From: Cenarchaeum sp. SB0662_bin_33
GTDB lineage: Archaea; Thermoproteota; Nitrososphaeria; Nitrososphaerales; Nitrosopumilaceae
Length of the DNA stretch: 6,236 nt
Direction of reading: 5' to 3'
Assembly (NCBI GenBank): GCA_009840065.1
Contig: VXON01000007.1
Span: forward strand, 1 to 6,236
Shown here: positions 1 through 5,960 of the stretch, in pieces
Layout: each line of letters starts with the position of its first letter
How positions within the stretch are numbered: position 1 is the first letter of the stretch
The notes under the pieces: generated by a model
What the model was told of the DNA's origin: nothing
The model's input: the letters and a program-made list of their open reading frames with translations, nothing else
Database searches by the model: none
Position numbers and translations under genes: made by a program

Positions 1-29
1 GGATAGGGCCATACAGGACCGACAAGTAC
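1..29 (-). repeat. Partial, diverged copy (D) of the ~81-bp palindromic element
   Basis: Read on the minus strand, this segment begins GTACTTG at position 29 and runs off the window start. It resembles the start of the better copies at 494-574 and 6169 onward, with one base missing after GTACTTG and further divergence. The similarity to copy A continues outside the element: positions 30-55 resemble 575-598, sharing AACTTCA and AAAACA-TTT blocks. The element begins about 30 bases after the stop codon of the JAMM gene, in the sense direction of that gene. Only one arm is present, so the hairpin cannot be tested. It is the weakest member of the family. Confidence 0.4.
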
Positions 30-34
30 CCAAC

Positions 35-55
35 TTCAAAAAGCAAAACACTTTC
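35..55 (-). repeat. 21-bp exact direct repeat, copy 1 (T-rich on the minus strand)
   Basis: An identical 21-base string is found at 1250-1270 in the same orientation. On the minus strand it contains the tract GTGTTTTGCTTTTTG and starts five bases after the stop codon of the JAMM gene, so here it could serve as a T-rich archaeal transcription terminator (inference). In the second location the same string lies inside the decayed transposase, where it reads as part of that frame (VFCFLN). The shared string therefore may be a scrap of the insertion element placed behind the JAMM gene. The sequence is A/T-rich, which lowers its information content, but 21 exact matches within a 6-kb window is not expected by chance. 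Confidence 0.6.
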
Positions 56-59
56 GATG

Positions 60-458
60 CTATTTGATGGTCAGCTCTATTGAGCCGCCCTTACTGTCCC
101 AAGCAAATATGTCCTCGTCATTATATGGCCATTTTATTATCACTGATACCAGACCAAAAAAATTGTTCAAGTCAGTGACGGATGGTTCTGCCGAGCCTCC
201 TGGATGGGAGTGGATCGTACCCACATAACTCAGATCAAATGGTAGAAAAGAGTGGGGAAATCCTGCAAATGTGGGACCTGAATGGCTAAACGGGGGGACC
301 ACCAGCTCCTCAACCAGTATATTCCCTTTTTTGGACTTTCCTTTGAGTATCAATATGGCCTCATTGGGATGGTTTATCTTGCAGTATGATATGATGCCAT
401 CCATGGCCTGCCTCTTTATGGTAACGTGCCGCTTCAACTCTCTTCTTTTAAACAACAT
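60..458 (-). CDS. JAMM/MPN-domain metalloprotease (archaeal Rpn11/JAB-like)
   Basis: This 132-residue protein is a single compact MPN (JAB1/PAD1) domain. The zinc and catalytic signature is complete: Glu33 in NEAILIL, then His83-Ser-His85-Pro, Ser93 and Asp96, matching the EXnHXHX10D pattern with exactly ten residues between His85 and Asp96. Family members are zinc isopeptidases that remove ubiquitin or ubiquitin-like (SAMP/Urm1-type) modifiers from proteins. That substrate is an inference here, since no modifier gene is visible. The length is normal for stand-alone archaeal JAMM proteins, and there is no signal peptide or membrane segment, so it is probably cytosolic. The ATG at 456-458 is favoured because an AAACTTATTA box lies about 27 bases upstream, as in leaderless archaeal transcripts. 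It stands alone on the minus strand, with repeat elements both before its promoter and after its stop codon. Domain identity is secure and the physiological target unknown. Confidence 0.9.
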   Translation of the reverse strand: MLFKRRELKRHVTIKRQAMDGIISYCKINHPNEAILILKGKSKKGNILVEELVVPPFSHSGPTFAGFPHSFLPFDLSYVGTIHSHPGGSAEPSVTDLNNFFGLVSVIIKWPYNDEDIFAWDSKGGSIELTIK

Positions 459-480
459 AAAATTAACAACAAATTATGTG

Positions 481-490
481 TAATAAGTTT
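481..490 (-). promoter_or_regulatory. TATA-type promoter of the JAMM gene
   Basis: On the minus strand this reads AAACTTATTA, preceded by the purine-rich GAG that could act as a BRE. Its centre is about 27 bases from the ATG at 458, which would place transcription start at or next to the start codon (leaderless mRNA). The palindromic repeat at 494-574 ends only four bases upstream of the box, so the hairpin directly abuts this promoter. Confidence 0.5.
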
Positions 491-493
491 CTC

Positions 494-574
494 GTACTTG
501 GCCAGGTCGTGCATATTCCTCCAAGCAAAAGACTACTTTTTACGGATGGATATCACACTAGGCTGACCAAGTAC
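494..574 (-). repeat. Palindromic structured element, copy A (~81 bp, complete)
   Basis: The ends are inverted repeats: 494-505 (GTACTTGGCCAG) and 563-574 (CTGACCAAGTAC) pair with a single exception, which is a G-U wobble if the minus strand is transcribed. Further pairing continues inward: 556-558 with 509-511, ATAT at 550-553 with 513-516, 548-549 with 518-519, and a perfect five-pair stem 527-531/536-540 closed by the loop ACTA. The whole element is therefore an imperfect hairpin. Ungapped alignment with copy C (6169-6235) over 67 columns gives 38 identities and 29 differences, of which 25 are transitions. Differences are spread evenly over the three codon positions, which argues against coding conservation. 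It lies immediately upstream of the JAMM promoter. Confidence 0.7.
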
Positions 575-819
575 ATAACTTCAGATAAAACAGTTTTAGA
601 ACCAAGAGGATTGTAAAAATACTGCGTCCCATGAGGGTGCGGACATGAAAATACACTTGCCGATGAGGTAAGGGCGTTGGCGGCTGGATACGGAGATCTA
701 AAGTTTGCCGTTACGCTGACTAATGCATAGTCGTTTGTAGATAGATCCAATATTTTTCGATTCAAGAATATCGTGCCATTATGGCCGAATTTGGGCAGGT
801 ATCGGGCCATCCGGACCAC
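553..819 (-). CDS. Weak 88-residue ORF, possibly a gene relic
   Basis: An open frame begins with GTG at 819 (an ATG lies three codons later at 810) and ends in a TGA inside repeat copy A. I do not recognise the product. It has no membrane segment or clear motif; the middle contains a Cys-Pro-His-Pro-His run (CPHPHGTQYFYNP). A TTTTATA box at 856-862 on this strand is about 40 bases upstream, which would leave a short leader. After the TGA the frame stays open through the repeat to a second stop at 463-465, over the JAMM promoter. It lies in a stretch of decayed mobile DNA, so it is as likely to be a relic or chance frame as a gene. A competing plus-strand reading (ADEVRALAAGYGDLKFAV, around 660-740) has no start and several stops. 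Confidence 0.2.
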   Translation of the reverse strand: MVRMARYLPKFGHNGTIFLNRKILDLSTNDYALVSVTANFRSPYPAANALTSSASVFSCPHPHGTQYFYNPLGSKTVLSEVMYLVSLV

Positions 820-937
820 ATTATACAGTCAAACCATTACAGGACAGGTGGTATGTATAAAATCGGGAGCAGTGGGACAGCAACACGGTACTGCCGGCTG
901 CGAGATGTGCGTGGAGTGACAGTATTGTGCGACCCGC

Positions 938-1380
938 TCAGGTGGCAGCCGCTTCGGTCTTGGATTCCGGAGTGGTCAGGTTCAGTATGGTGCAGGGTAA
1001 GGGTTTGGAGGGCGGGATGCCATCTGGTAGCATATAGTCGAACAGTTTAGGGGGCTACAGTTCGCCATAATTTACTATATCTTTTTTAGATCATCGATGG
1101 ATTCAAAGTAGATTACTGCCAGCGCGCGCCTGAGATCGCGCCACAGCACCTAGATTGGGTTAAGCTGAGGTGTGTACTAAATGAAAAATTAATGGTTTGT
1201 GTTACCAGCCATGGGTGTTTTAAACGATTTTTTGGTATTGAATTGGCTATTCAAAAAGCAAAACACTTTCCTTTTTAGTTAGCCTTCATAGTATGGTAGC
1301 ATCATGAATAAAATTTTATCTCCTGCTCATACGGGTTGAACGGCCTTATCAGTAGCCGAATTGATCTCTGAGATTAATAG
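938..1380 (-). pseudogene. Decayed IS630-family (DDE) transposase, 5'-truncated
   Basis: Minus-strand translation gives a recognisable C-terminal half of an IS630/DDE_3 transposase broken by stops and a frameshift. One frame, from about 1380 to 1081, reads INSATDKAVQP, then MMLPYYEG, KRKVFCFLNSQFNT, YTPQLNPI-stop-VLWRDLRR and VIYFESIDDLKK. The family hallmark is LNPIE followed by W and a basic stretch. Here the catalytic Glu codon is a TAG stop (1150-1152), and the Asp expected in the LDNA-type motif before QF is also absent. Other in-frame stops lie at 1327-1329, 1279-1281, 1189-1191 and 1177-1179. A frameshift near 1080 leads into a clean tail (PPKLFDYMLPDGIPP) ending in TGA at 938-940. The N-terminal third is missing, and the upstream boundary is uncertain because repeat copy B and then the coiled-coil gene follow. 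No terminal inverted repeats could be assigned. Confidence 0.65.
1250..1270 (-). repeat. 21-bp exact direct repeat, copy 2 (inside the transposase relic)
   Basis: This is identical and in the same orientation to 35-55. On the minus strand it lies in the reading frame of the decayed transposase, coding VFCFLN just before the position of the second catalytic Asp. The flanks beyond the 21 bases differ between the two sites. Confidence 0.6.
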
Positions 1381-1404
1381 GTACCTCTGCTGGTGAACCC
1401 CAAC

Positions 1405-1485
1405 CCATTTGTCCAGGTTATGCCTATTTCTACAAGCGCAAGATTGCTTTTTACATATGGATGCCGTGGTGACCTAACCAAACAT
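1405..1485 (-). repeat. Palindromic structured element, copy B (~81 bp, diverged)
   Basis: This aligns without gaps to copy C over 67 columns: 37 identities, 24 transitions and 6 transversions. It shares with copy A blocks such as CTTTTTAC and CCAGGT. The terminal arms (1474-1485 and 1405-1416) still pair at most positions when read as minus-strand RNA, using G-U wobbles. Relative to copy A the fourth pair has changed from C-G to U-A (1482 and 1408), and an inner pair from C-G to A-U (1456 and 1432). It begins nine bases after the coiled-coil gene stop codon, in sense orientation, so it would lie in that gene's 3' UTR. Confidence 0.6.
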
Positions 1486-1493
1486 CACATCAA

Positions 1494-2756
1494 CTAGTAT
1501 TTGATTTCGTACCGCATGCCCGTAATCTTTTCTAGGGCTTCATGTATCTTTTTGATCTCCTTTGGTATGGACTCTTCCGTCTTTGTAGTCGTATTTTTAA
1601 TATTACTTATCTTTTTTTGTATCAACTCTTGTGTCTCTTTTAGATTATACATATCCTTTTTTAGCAAATCCATCTTGGCGGGCTTGACATCCTCCATGTC
1701 TACAGTGGTTTTTTGTACCTCCGCCTCCAGATTATTTATCTTATCCACAAACCGGCCTATGGCCTCCTGGGTCTGCATTATGGCCTCTAGGGCTTTACTG
1801 ACATCCTTGACGGATATTGAACCGGACGATGTGGCCCTGCGCACTCCCTCCAGCAGTTCAATAACACTCCCGCTATCGGCTAGCCGTATTGTGTCGTATG
1901 CGTCATCAAGCAGCCTCTCTAGCAGCGCAGTCTGCTCCTTGTCTGCCGATATGCGCGAGTATCGTCCTAGTGGTCTGGATATCTTTGTAAACTGTGTGGA
2001 TATCTCCATCTTTAGTGCTACCCGATCGCGCTTGTGTCGCTCCATCAAATCACATAGATTCAACCAGCGATTATACTCGGCTGACTTCTTGAAATCTGCA
2101 ATCTCTGCTTCTGTCTGCGCCATCTTTGAGCTTATATCATTGCTCTCCTGCTCTGACTCTGAGACACTCTTACCATTGTCATTAATGAGCATCTCCATAC
2201 TGTGTACATTCTTTATTCCCCCCGTTATGGTCTCGGCTAGTTCGTTATCATTTTGATGCCATGTTGTGGTTGAGAGTAACTCCTTTCTGTTGTCTTCAAT
2301 CTCCTCTAGTATCTGCTTGAGCCTGGCCGCATACTCTTCTGCAAATACGTGCACCACTCGACTCTGTTTTCCTAGAATATTGCCCACCCGCTTGAGACGG
2401 TGCTCCAGATCCTTGTTGGCCTGAACCATGCCCTTGTAATCATGTATGGGCTCTATCTCTACCGCATTCTTCTTGAGAGCCTCTATGAGCATCTTTTTGC
2501 CCTTTATGACAAGGGGTCTTATTCTTGGATCTATCTCCTCTTCTTCTTCAAGATCATCCATCTCTATATCCTTACGTATCTGTACCAACTCGCGAATCAG
2601 TGTGTTGGTTTTGTGTGCCAGATTACCGGCTTTGGTTATTGTGCGTTCGGCACGAATGTGGCGCGTCTTCTCTGCAACATCTACTATCTCATCTAGTCTT
2701 ATAATGGTTATCTGCGGCTCCTCCGGAGGCTTTTTTCTTCCCCAGCCAAAAATCAT
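1494..2756 (-). CDS. Conserved archaeal coiled-coil protein, often labelled SbcC-like
   Basis: With the start proposed here the protein has 420 residues. It opens with MIFGWGRKKPPEEP, has an acidic patch at about 67-76 (DDLEEEEEID), and is otherwise almost entirely charged alpha-helix with heptad-like stretches, predicted to form coiled coils. There is no Walker motif, zinc hook or membrane segment, so the common label 'exonuclease SbcC' rests only on coiled-coil similarity. From memory of thaumarchaeal homologues, the conserved blocks are LKRVGNILGKQSRV (about 121-134), QFTKISRPLGRYSRIS (about 255-270), SGSISVKDV (about 311-319) and a C-terminus ending RYEIKY. The frame is open back to an ATG at 2846, but the ATG at 2754-2756 is preferred: the extra 30 residues look unlike the family, and a CATTTTAGG box lies about 27 bases upstream of it. 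Function is unknown; a scaffold or chromosome/cell-division role is speculation. It is divergent from the aminopeptidase gene and is followed at once by repeat copy B. Confidence 0.85.
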   Translation of the reverse strand: MIFGWGRKKPPEEPQITIIRLDEIVDVAEKTRHIRAERTITKAGNLAHKTNTLIRELVQIRKDIEMDDLEEEEEIDPRIRPLVIKGKKMLIEALKKNAVEIEPIHDYKGMVQANKDLEHRLKRVGNILGKQSRVVHVFAEEYAARLKQILEEIEDNRKELLSTTTWHQNDNELAETITGGIKNVHSMEMLINDNGKSVSESEQESNDISSKMAQTEAEIADFKKSAEYNRWLNLCDLMERHKRDRVALKMEISTQFTKISRPLGRYSRISADKEQTALLERLLDDAYDTIRLADSGSVIELLEGVRRATSSGSISVKDVSKALEAIMQTQEAIGRFVDKINNLEAEVQKTTVDMEDVKPAKMDLLKKDMYNLKETQELIQKKISNIKNTTTKTEESIPKEIKKIHEALEKITGMRYEIKY

Positions 2757-2775
2757 ACTCTGTGTACGTTGTAGC

Positions 2776-2910
2776 ATGCCTAAAATGGTTGCGATTTTTG
2801 GCATTCGCAAAGACAAAGTGGGTTGGACCTCTAATTTTGATGCCACTTTTGGTGGTCACAGCGCAGATGATTGGTACCCACCACATCCTCCGGAGGAAGC
2901 ACAAACCTGA
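2776..2910 (+). CDS. Possible small protein of 44 residues, unknown function
   Basis: The frame starts with ATG at 2776 (a second ATG at 2785) and ends with TGA at 2908-2910. It encodes a hydrophilic, acidic peptide with two glycine-rich turns and a Pro-rich tail (DDWYPPHPPEEAQT). Codon use is gene-like: many codons follow the purine-any-pyrimidine pattern (GTT, ATT, GGC, GAC, GGT, AAT, GAT, GCC), more than expected in spacer DNA. It lies between the divergent coiled-coil and aminopeptidase genes and covers the TATA box proposed for the former, so the two would interfere. Its own promoter is not obvious; AAAAATC at 2748-2754 is a poor candidate. The frame is open far upstream through the antisense of the coiled-coil gene, so a long antisense shadow could explain its openness. 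I do not recognise a family. Confidence 0.35.
   Translation: MPKMVAIFGIRKDKVGWTSNFDATFGGHSADDWYPPHPPEEAQT
2779..2787 (-). promoter_or_regulatory. TATA-type promoter of the coiled-coil gene
   Basis: On the minus strand this reads CATTTTAGG. Its centre is about 27 bases upstream of the ATG at 2756, the spacing expected for a leaderless archaeal transcript. This spacing is the main reason for choosing the start at 2756 over the in-frame ATG at 2846. Confidence 0.45.
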
Positions 2911-3014
2911 GCGTCAAAACTCCACAGGCAAAAAGCAGGTGTGTAAACCCAAGATGGGGCTGGCTAGGTGGGCCTGTCCACACCCATCAGTCCAAGCACA
3001 ATTGTACGTTAATG
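2911..3014 (+). other. Spacer with a possible GC-rich hairpin, otherwise empty
   Basis: This stretch between the small ORF and the aminopeptidase promoter is more G/C-rich than typical spacer. GATGGG (2953-2958) can pair with CCCATC (2983-2988), enclosing GTGG (2968-2971) with CCAC (2978-2981). An alternative pairing is GGTGTG (2938-2943) with CACACC (2979-2984). No tRNA, 5S or SRP RNA signature is visible, and no promoter for an RNA gene could be assigned. Confidence 0.2.
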
Positions 3015-3030
3015 CTAATATATTATATAT
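3015..3030 (+). promoter_or_regulatory. TATA-type promoter of the aminopeptidase operon
   Basis: The AT-rich block ctaatatattatatat contains TATTATATAT at 3021-3030, centred about 26-27 bases before the ATG at 3052. No purine-rich ribosome binding site precedes the ATG. The arrangement fits a leaderless mRNA beginning at or just before the start codon. Confidence 0.6.
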
Positions 3031-3051
3031 GAGATAATAATCTAGAAACTC

Positions 3052-5574
3052 ATGAATGTAATTCCACAAAACTACAACCTTGAGTTCGTTCCCGACTTTA
3101 AGAATTTTACCTTTGATGGTGTTACTACAATAACCATAAATTGTCTTGAACCCACTACGGTCATAAAACTTGATGCAGTTGATATCATGGTTGAATCATG
3201 CTCATGCAGTATTGACGGCGTAGTGTTTAACGCCACCTTTTCTGTGGGTGATGGACAACTAGCTATAGATACACACCGCAGCATAACAGGTGAGTGTGAG
3301 ATTAAGATAAAGTACAGGGGCATACTGAACGACAAGCTGGTGGGATTTTATCGAAGTTCATACAAAGTTGGTAATGAAACAAAGTATCTGGCCACAACAC
3401 AGTTTGAAGCTGCTGATGCCCGGCGCGCATTTCCGTGTTTTGACAGACCCGACCTTAAGGCCACGTTTGACATAAGGGTACATGCGCCTGCAGGGATGAC
3501 TGTAGTATCCAATATGCCCATCAAATATACAACAGAACTGGATAATGGCTACGTCTTTGTCTTTAGAACAACTCCTAAAATGTCCACATATCTTGTGTAT
3601 ATGGGAGTTGGTGAATTTGAGTACTTGGTCGGCAGCGGCAAGATTCGTATTGTAACAACTGCAGGAAAATCAAAACATGGTAAGTTTGCCATGGAGTTGG
3701 CAGAGCGACTGATGCCGTTATACGAGAACTATTTTTCCAGGTTTTACAGGTTACCCAAACTGGATCTCTTGGCTATACCAGACTTTGGCTCCGGAGCAAT
3801 GGAGAATTGGGGCGCCATCACATTCCGGGAGAACCTCCTACTGTACGATGAGAAGAACTCTTCAAACAGCACAAAACAGCTGGTGGCCGAGGTGGTCTCA
3901 CATGAGCTGGCACATCAGTGGTTTGGTAATCTAGTTACCATGGAGTGGTGGAACGACCTGTGGTTAAATGAGAGCTTTGCAACGTTTATGGCTACAAAGA
4001 CGTTGGATTGGCTGTATCCAAATTGGAACTTGTGGGATCAGTTTGTAAACAGTGCATCGCGAACCGCAATGGAGATGGATGCTTTGAATTCTACGCACCC
4101 CATAGATGTCAAGGTTAACTCCCCATCACAAATTCGGGAGATCTTTGATGCAATCTCATACGAGAAAGGTGGCAGTCTGCTGCGCATGATTGAGGAATAT
4201 GCGGGAAAACTAACATTTAGGGGTGGATTGAGATTGTACATTAAAGACTTTGAATATAAGAACGCCACCGGCAAGGATCTGTGGGACTCTATTGATGATT
4301 CAATAAGAAGATCGAGAGATGCTGATGATGATGTATCAAATGAGAAAAATGGCGAGACTGCCAACATGTCTGTGCACAAAATTATGGAACCCTGGCTGAG
4401 TATGAGCGGATTTCCCATGATACGTGTGACTAGAGAGGATGATATAATTACGCTCACACAATCCCAATTCCAGATAAACAAGGATGGTGGGGATAAACTG
4501 TGGCCCATCCCTGTTGTAATCCGGGGTAGACCAGCCCGTAAAAAAATCGTAATGGATAAAAAGACTCTAAGTCTGGTGATGCCCGGAAAATTTATTGTTA
4601 ACTACAATCGTCTAGGCTTTTATCGAGTAATGTATGAAAAGGAGATTCTTGACCAGATGAAGGAGGCCGTTGAAACCAAAGCCATCACCAGCATGAACCG
4701 CTGGTCTGTACAAAATGATCTCTTTGCAATGTGTTTAGCCGGCAAAACTAGTATACTGGACTATCTGGACTTTGTGGGTGCGTATAGAAATGAACGGCAG
4801 TACATGCCACTGGCAAACATTGGTGAAAACCTATCACTTCTGCTAAACATGTCCCATGGGCAGGACTGGAATAACAATATACGTGATGTATCCACTCCAA
4901 TATTTAACAACATACTAAAGTGGCTGGGCTGGAAGCCCCATTCTGGCGAGCCTCATACACACTCGTTTCTACGGACATTGACTATACTGTCCTTGGGGCG
5001 CCTTGATGAGAATATATCTGACAAGACCGCCGATATGTTTGCAGGTTATGCTGATAATCCGGGCACGGTTCATCCGGACATGCGCCGTCCTGTCTTTGCG
5101 GCCGTCGCACGGCATGGTGGTGCGGGTGTCCACTCAAAGTTATCAGGTATGTTTGCAAGTGCCAACTCTGCCGAGGAGCAGGCGCGCATACTCTTTGGAT
5201 TGTGTGAATTTGACAATCCACGGCTGCTTACCCGGACACTGGATTTTGCCATTAGCAACAAGGTTCGTACACAGAACGTTCATAGTTTTATTATAAATGT
5301 GGCATCCAACCCGGAGAGCCGGGGCATGTTGTGGCCATGGCTCTCTGAAAACTGGGACTCTGTAGTCTCAAAGGTGGGTACTGAAAGCGGACTGCTAGGA
5401 CGAATTGTAACTGGTATAGCCCTAGCCACCGAAGGCTCTGAGATTGACGAGATTAATGAGTTCTTTACACAAAAGAAGATTAAGGGCATAGACAGGGCAG
5501 TAAAACAACTGCTGGATTTGACCCGCCTGTACTCGGACTTTCGTCAGAGGGCTGCCCAAGACCTACAGCATTGA
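3052..5574 (+). CDS. M1-family zinc aminopeptidase (tricorn-interacting factor F2/F3-like)
   Basis: This 840-residue protein is an intact M1 (gluzincin) aminopeptidase, which removes single residues from peptide N-termini. In archaea such enzymes trim peptides released by the proteasome or tricorn. The N-terminal beta domain covers about 1-200. The exopeptidase motif GAMEN is at 248-252, and the zinc site is HELAH at 284-288 with the third ligand Glu307 in the NESFA motif, exactly 18 residues after His288. The transition-state tyrosine is Tyr370 in ISYEKGG. A beta-sandwich domain lies at about 455-540 and an ERAP1_C-like helical domain runs from there to the end. There is no signal peptide, so it should be cytosolic. 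The length is slightly above the ~780 residues of Thermoplasma factors; part of the excess is an Asp/Asn-rich insertion around 420-440. The ATG at 3052 is supported by promoter spacing. The stop overlaps the next gene by one base. Confidence 0.95.
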   Translation: MNVIPQNYNLEFVPDFKNFTFDGVTTITINCLEPTTVIKLDAVDIMVESCSCSIDGVVFNATFSVGDGQLAIDTHRSITGECEIKIKYRGILNDKLVGFYRSSYKVGNETKYLATTQFEAADARRAFPCFDRPDLKATFDIRVHAPAGMTVVSNMPIKYTTELDNGYVFVFRTTPKMSTYLVYMGVGEFEYLVGSGKIRIVTTAGKSKHGKFAMELAERLMPLYENYFSRFYRLPKLDLLAIPDFGSGAMENWGAITFRENLLLYDEKNSSNSTKQLVAEVVSHELAHQWFGNLVTMEWWNDLWLNESFATFMATKTLDWLYPNWNLWDQFVNSASRTAMEMDALNSTHPIDVKVNSPSQIREIFDAISYEKGGSLLRMIEEYAGKLTFRGGLRLYIKDFEYKNATGKDLWDSIDDSIRRSRDADDDVSNEKNGETANMSVHKIMEPWLSMSGFPMIRVTREDDIITLTQSQFQINKDGGDKLWPIPVVIRGRPARKKIVMDKKTLSLVMPGKFIVNYNRLGFYRVMYEKEILDQMKEAVETKAITSMNRWSVQNDLFAMCLAGKTSILDYLDFVGAYRNERQYMPLANIGENLSLLLNMSHGQDWNNNIRDVSTPIFNNILKWLGWKPHSGEPHTHSFLRTLTILSLGRLDENISDKTADMFAGYADNPGTVHPDMRRPVFAAVARHGGAGVHSKLSGMFASANSAEEQARILFGLCEFDNPRLLTRTLDFAISNKVRTQNVHSFIINVASNPESRGMLWPWLSENWDSVVSKVGTESGLLGRIVTGIALATEGSEIDEINEFFTQKKIKGIDRAVKQLLDLTRLYSDFRQRAAQDLQH

Positions 5575-5960
5575 TGATAAGGGTTATGGTATGTGTGGCC
5601 ACGGCTGCACTGGTTGTCATGTTTGTGTCATTATCATACGACGATACAGATTATACATCACACTTTGATGTAAATACTACATATGATGATGAGATAGTCA
5701 CCGTTCAGTTTGCGGACAAGACTGGAGGCACGCAACAGGTCTCTATGGAGATACAGGGAATGAGAGAGACGTTCTTTAGAACATATGATTCACACATCTT
5801 TACTGATGATGTACACTTTGGGGAGCCGCCGCGGTACGGGTGGGGGGCTCACCCCATATTGTTTCATATTACACACGATACATTGGGTAATGTGACACTA
5901 AAGACCGAGTTTAGGGATGCGGGCCAGCCCCAGGCCGATATTATATTTGTCAAGCCCTGA
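5574..5960 (+). CDS. Membrane-anchored conserved hypothetical protein, extracytoplasmic
   Basis: The product is 128 residues long. The N-terminus (MIRVMVCVATAALVVMFVSL) is one hydrophobic segment with a positive residue before it, fitting a signal anchor or uncleaved signal peptide with the rest outside the cell. The soluble part is beta-rich: DEIVTVQFAD, QVSMEIQGMRETFF, then RYGWGAHPILFHITHD and NVTLKTEF. The YGW-HP block and the LKTE block recall a family of small exported thaumarchaeal proteins (from memory, not a search). No catalytic motif or cysteine pair is seen. The ATG at 5574-5576 shares its first base with the last base of the aminopeptidase stop codon, so the two genes are almost surely co-transcribed and may be translationally coupled. 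An in-frame TTG one codon earlier is less likely. Function is unknown; partnership with a cytosolic aminopeptidase is not obvious. Confidence 0.75.
   Translation: MIRVMVCVATAALVVMFVSLSYDDTDYTSHFDVNTTYDDEIVTVQFADKTGGTQQVSMEIQGMRETFFRTYDSHIFTDDVHFGEPPRYGWGAHPILFHITHDTLGNVTLKTEFRDAGQPQADIIFVKP

Noticed and set aside
494..574. Reading the repeats as fragments of one conserved protein (A and C both give MYLVS; copies share a VKS/IKN and a later IG/IC block in the same frame)
   Set aside because: Transitions between copies A and C fall evenly on the three codon positions (9, 9, 7), and copy A has a stop codon in that frame. The apparent peptide similarity follows from the conserved nucleotide pattern, and the palindromic pairing explains the changes better.
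781..1050. Plus-strand ORF of 89 codons
   Set aside because: It is antisense to the transposase relic, has a Cys/Trp/Arg-rich composition unlike a protein family, and has no promoter. The minus strand gives recognisable transposase sequence.
1501..2256. Plus-strand ORF of 251 codons
   Set aside because: It is the antisense shadow of the coiled-coil gene, with a Ser/Leu/Phe/Ile-rich composition typical of the reverse reading of a Glu/Lys-rich helix protein.
2911..3014. tRNA, 5S, SRP RNA or other known RNA gene in the GC-rich spacer
   Set aside because: No T-loop consensus, 5S internal motif or SRP loop sequence is visible. Only a modest hairpin can be drawn.
4038..4508. Minus-strand ORF of 156 codons
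   Set aside because: It lies wholly inside the well-supported aminopeptidase gene on the other strand and shows no motif. The same applies to the shorter ORFs at 3072-3335, 4982-5296 and 5280-5489.
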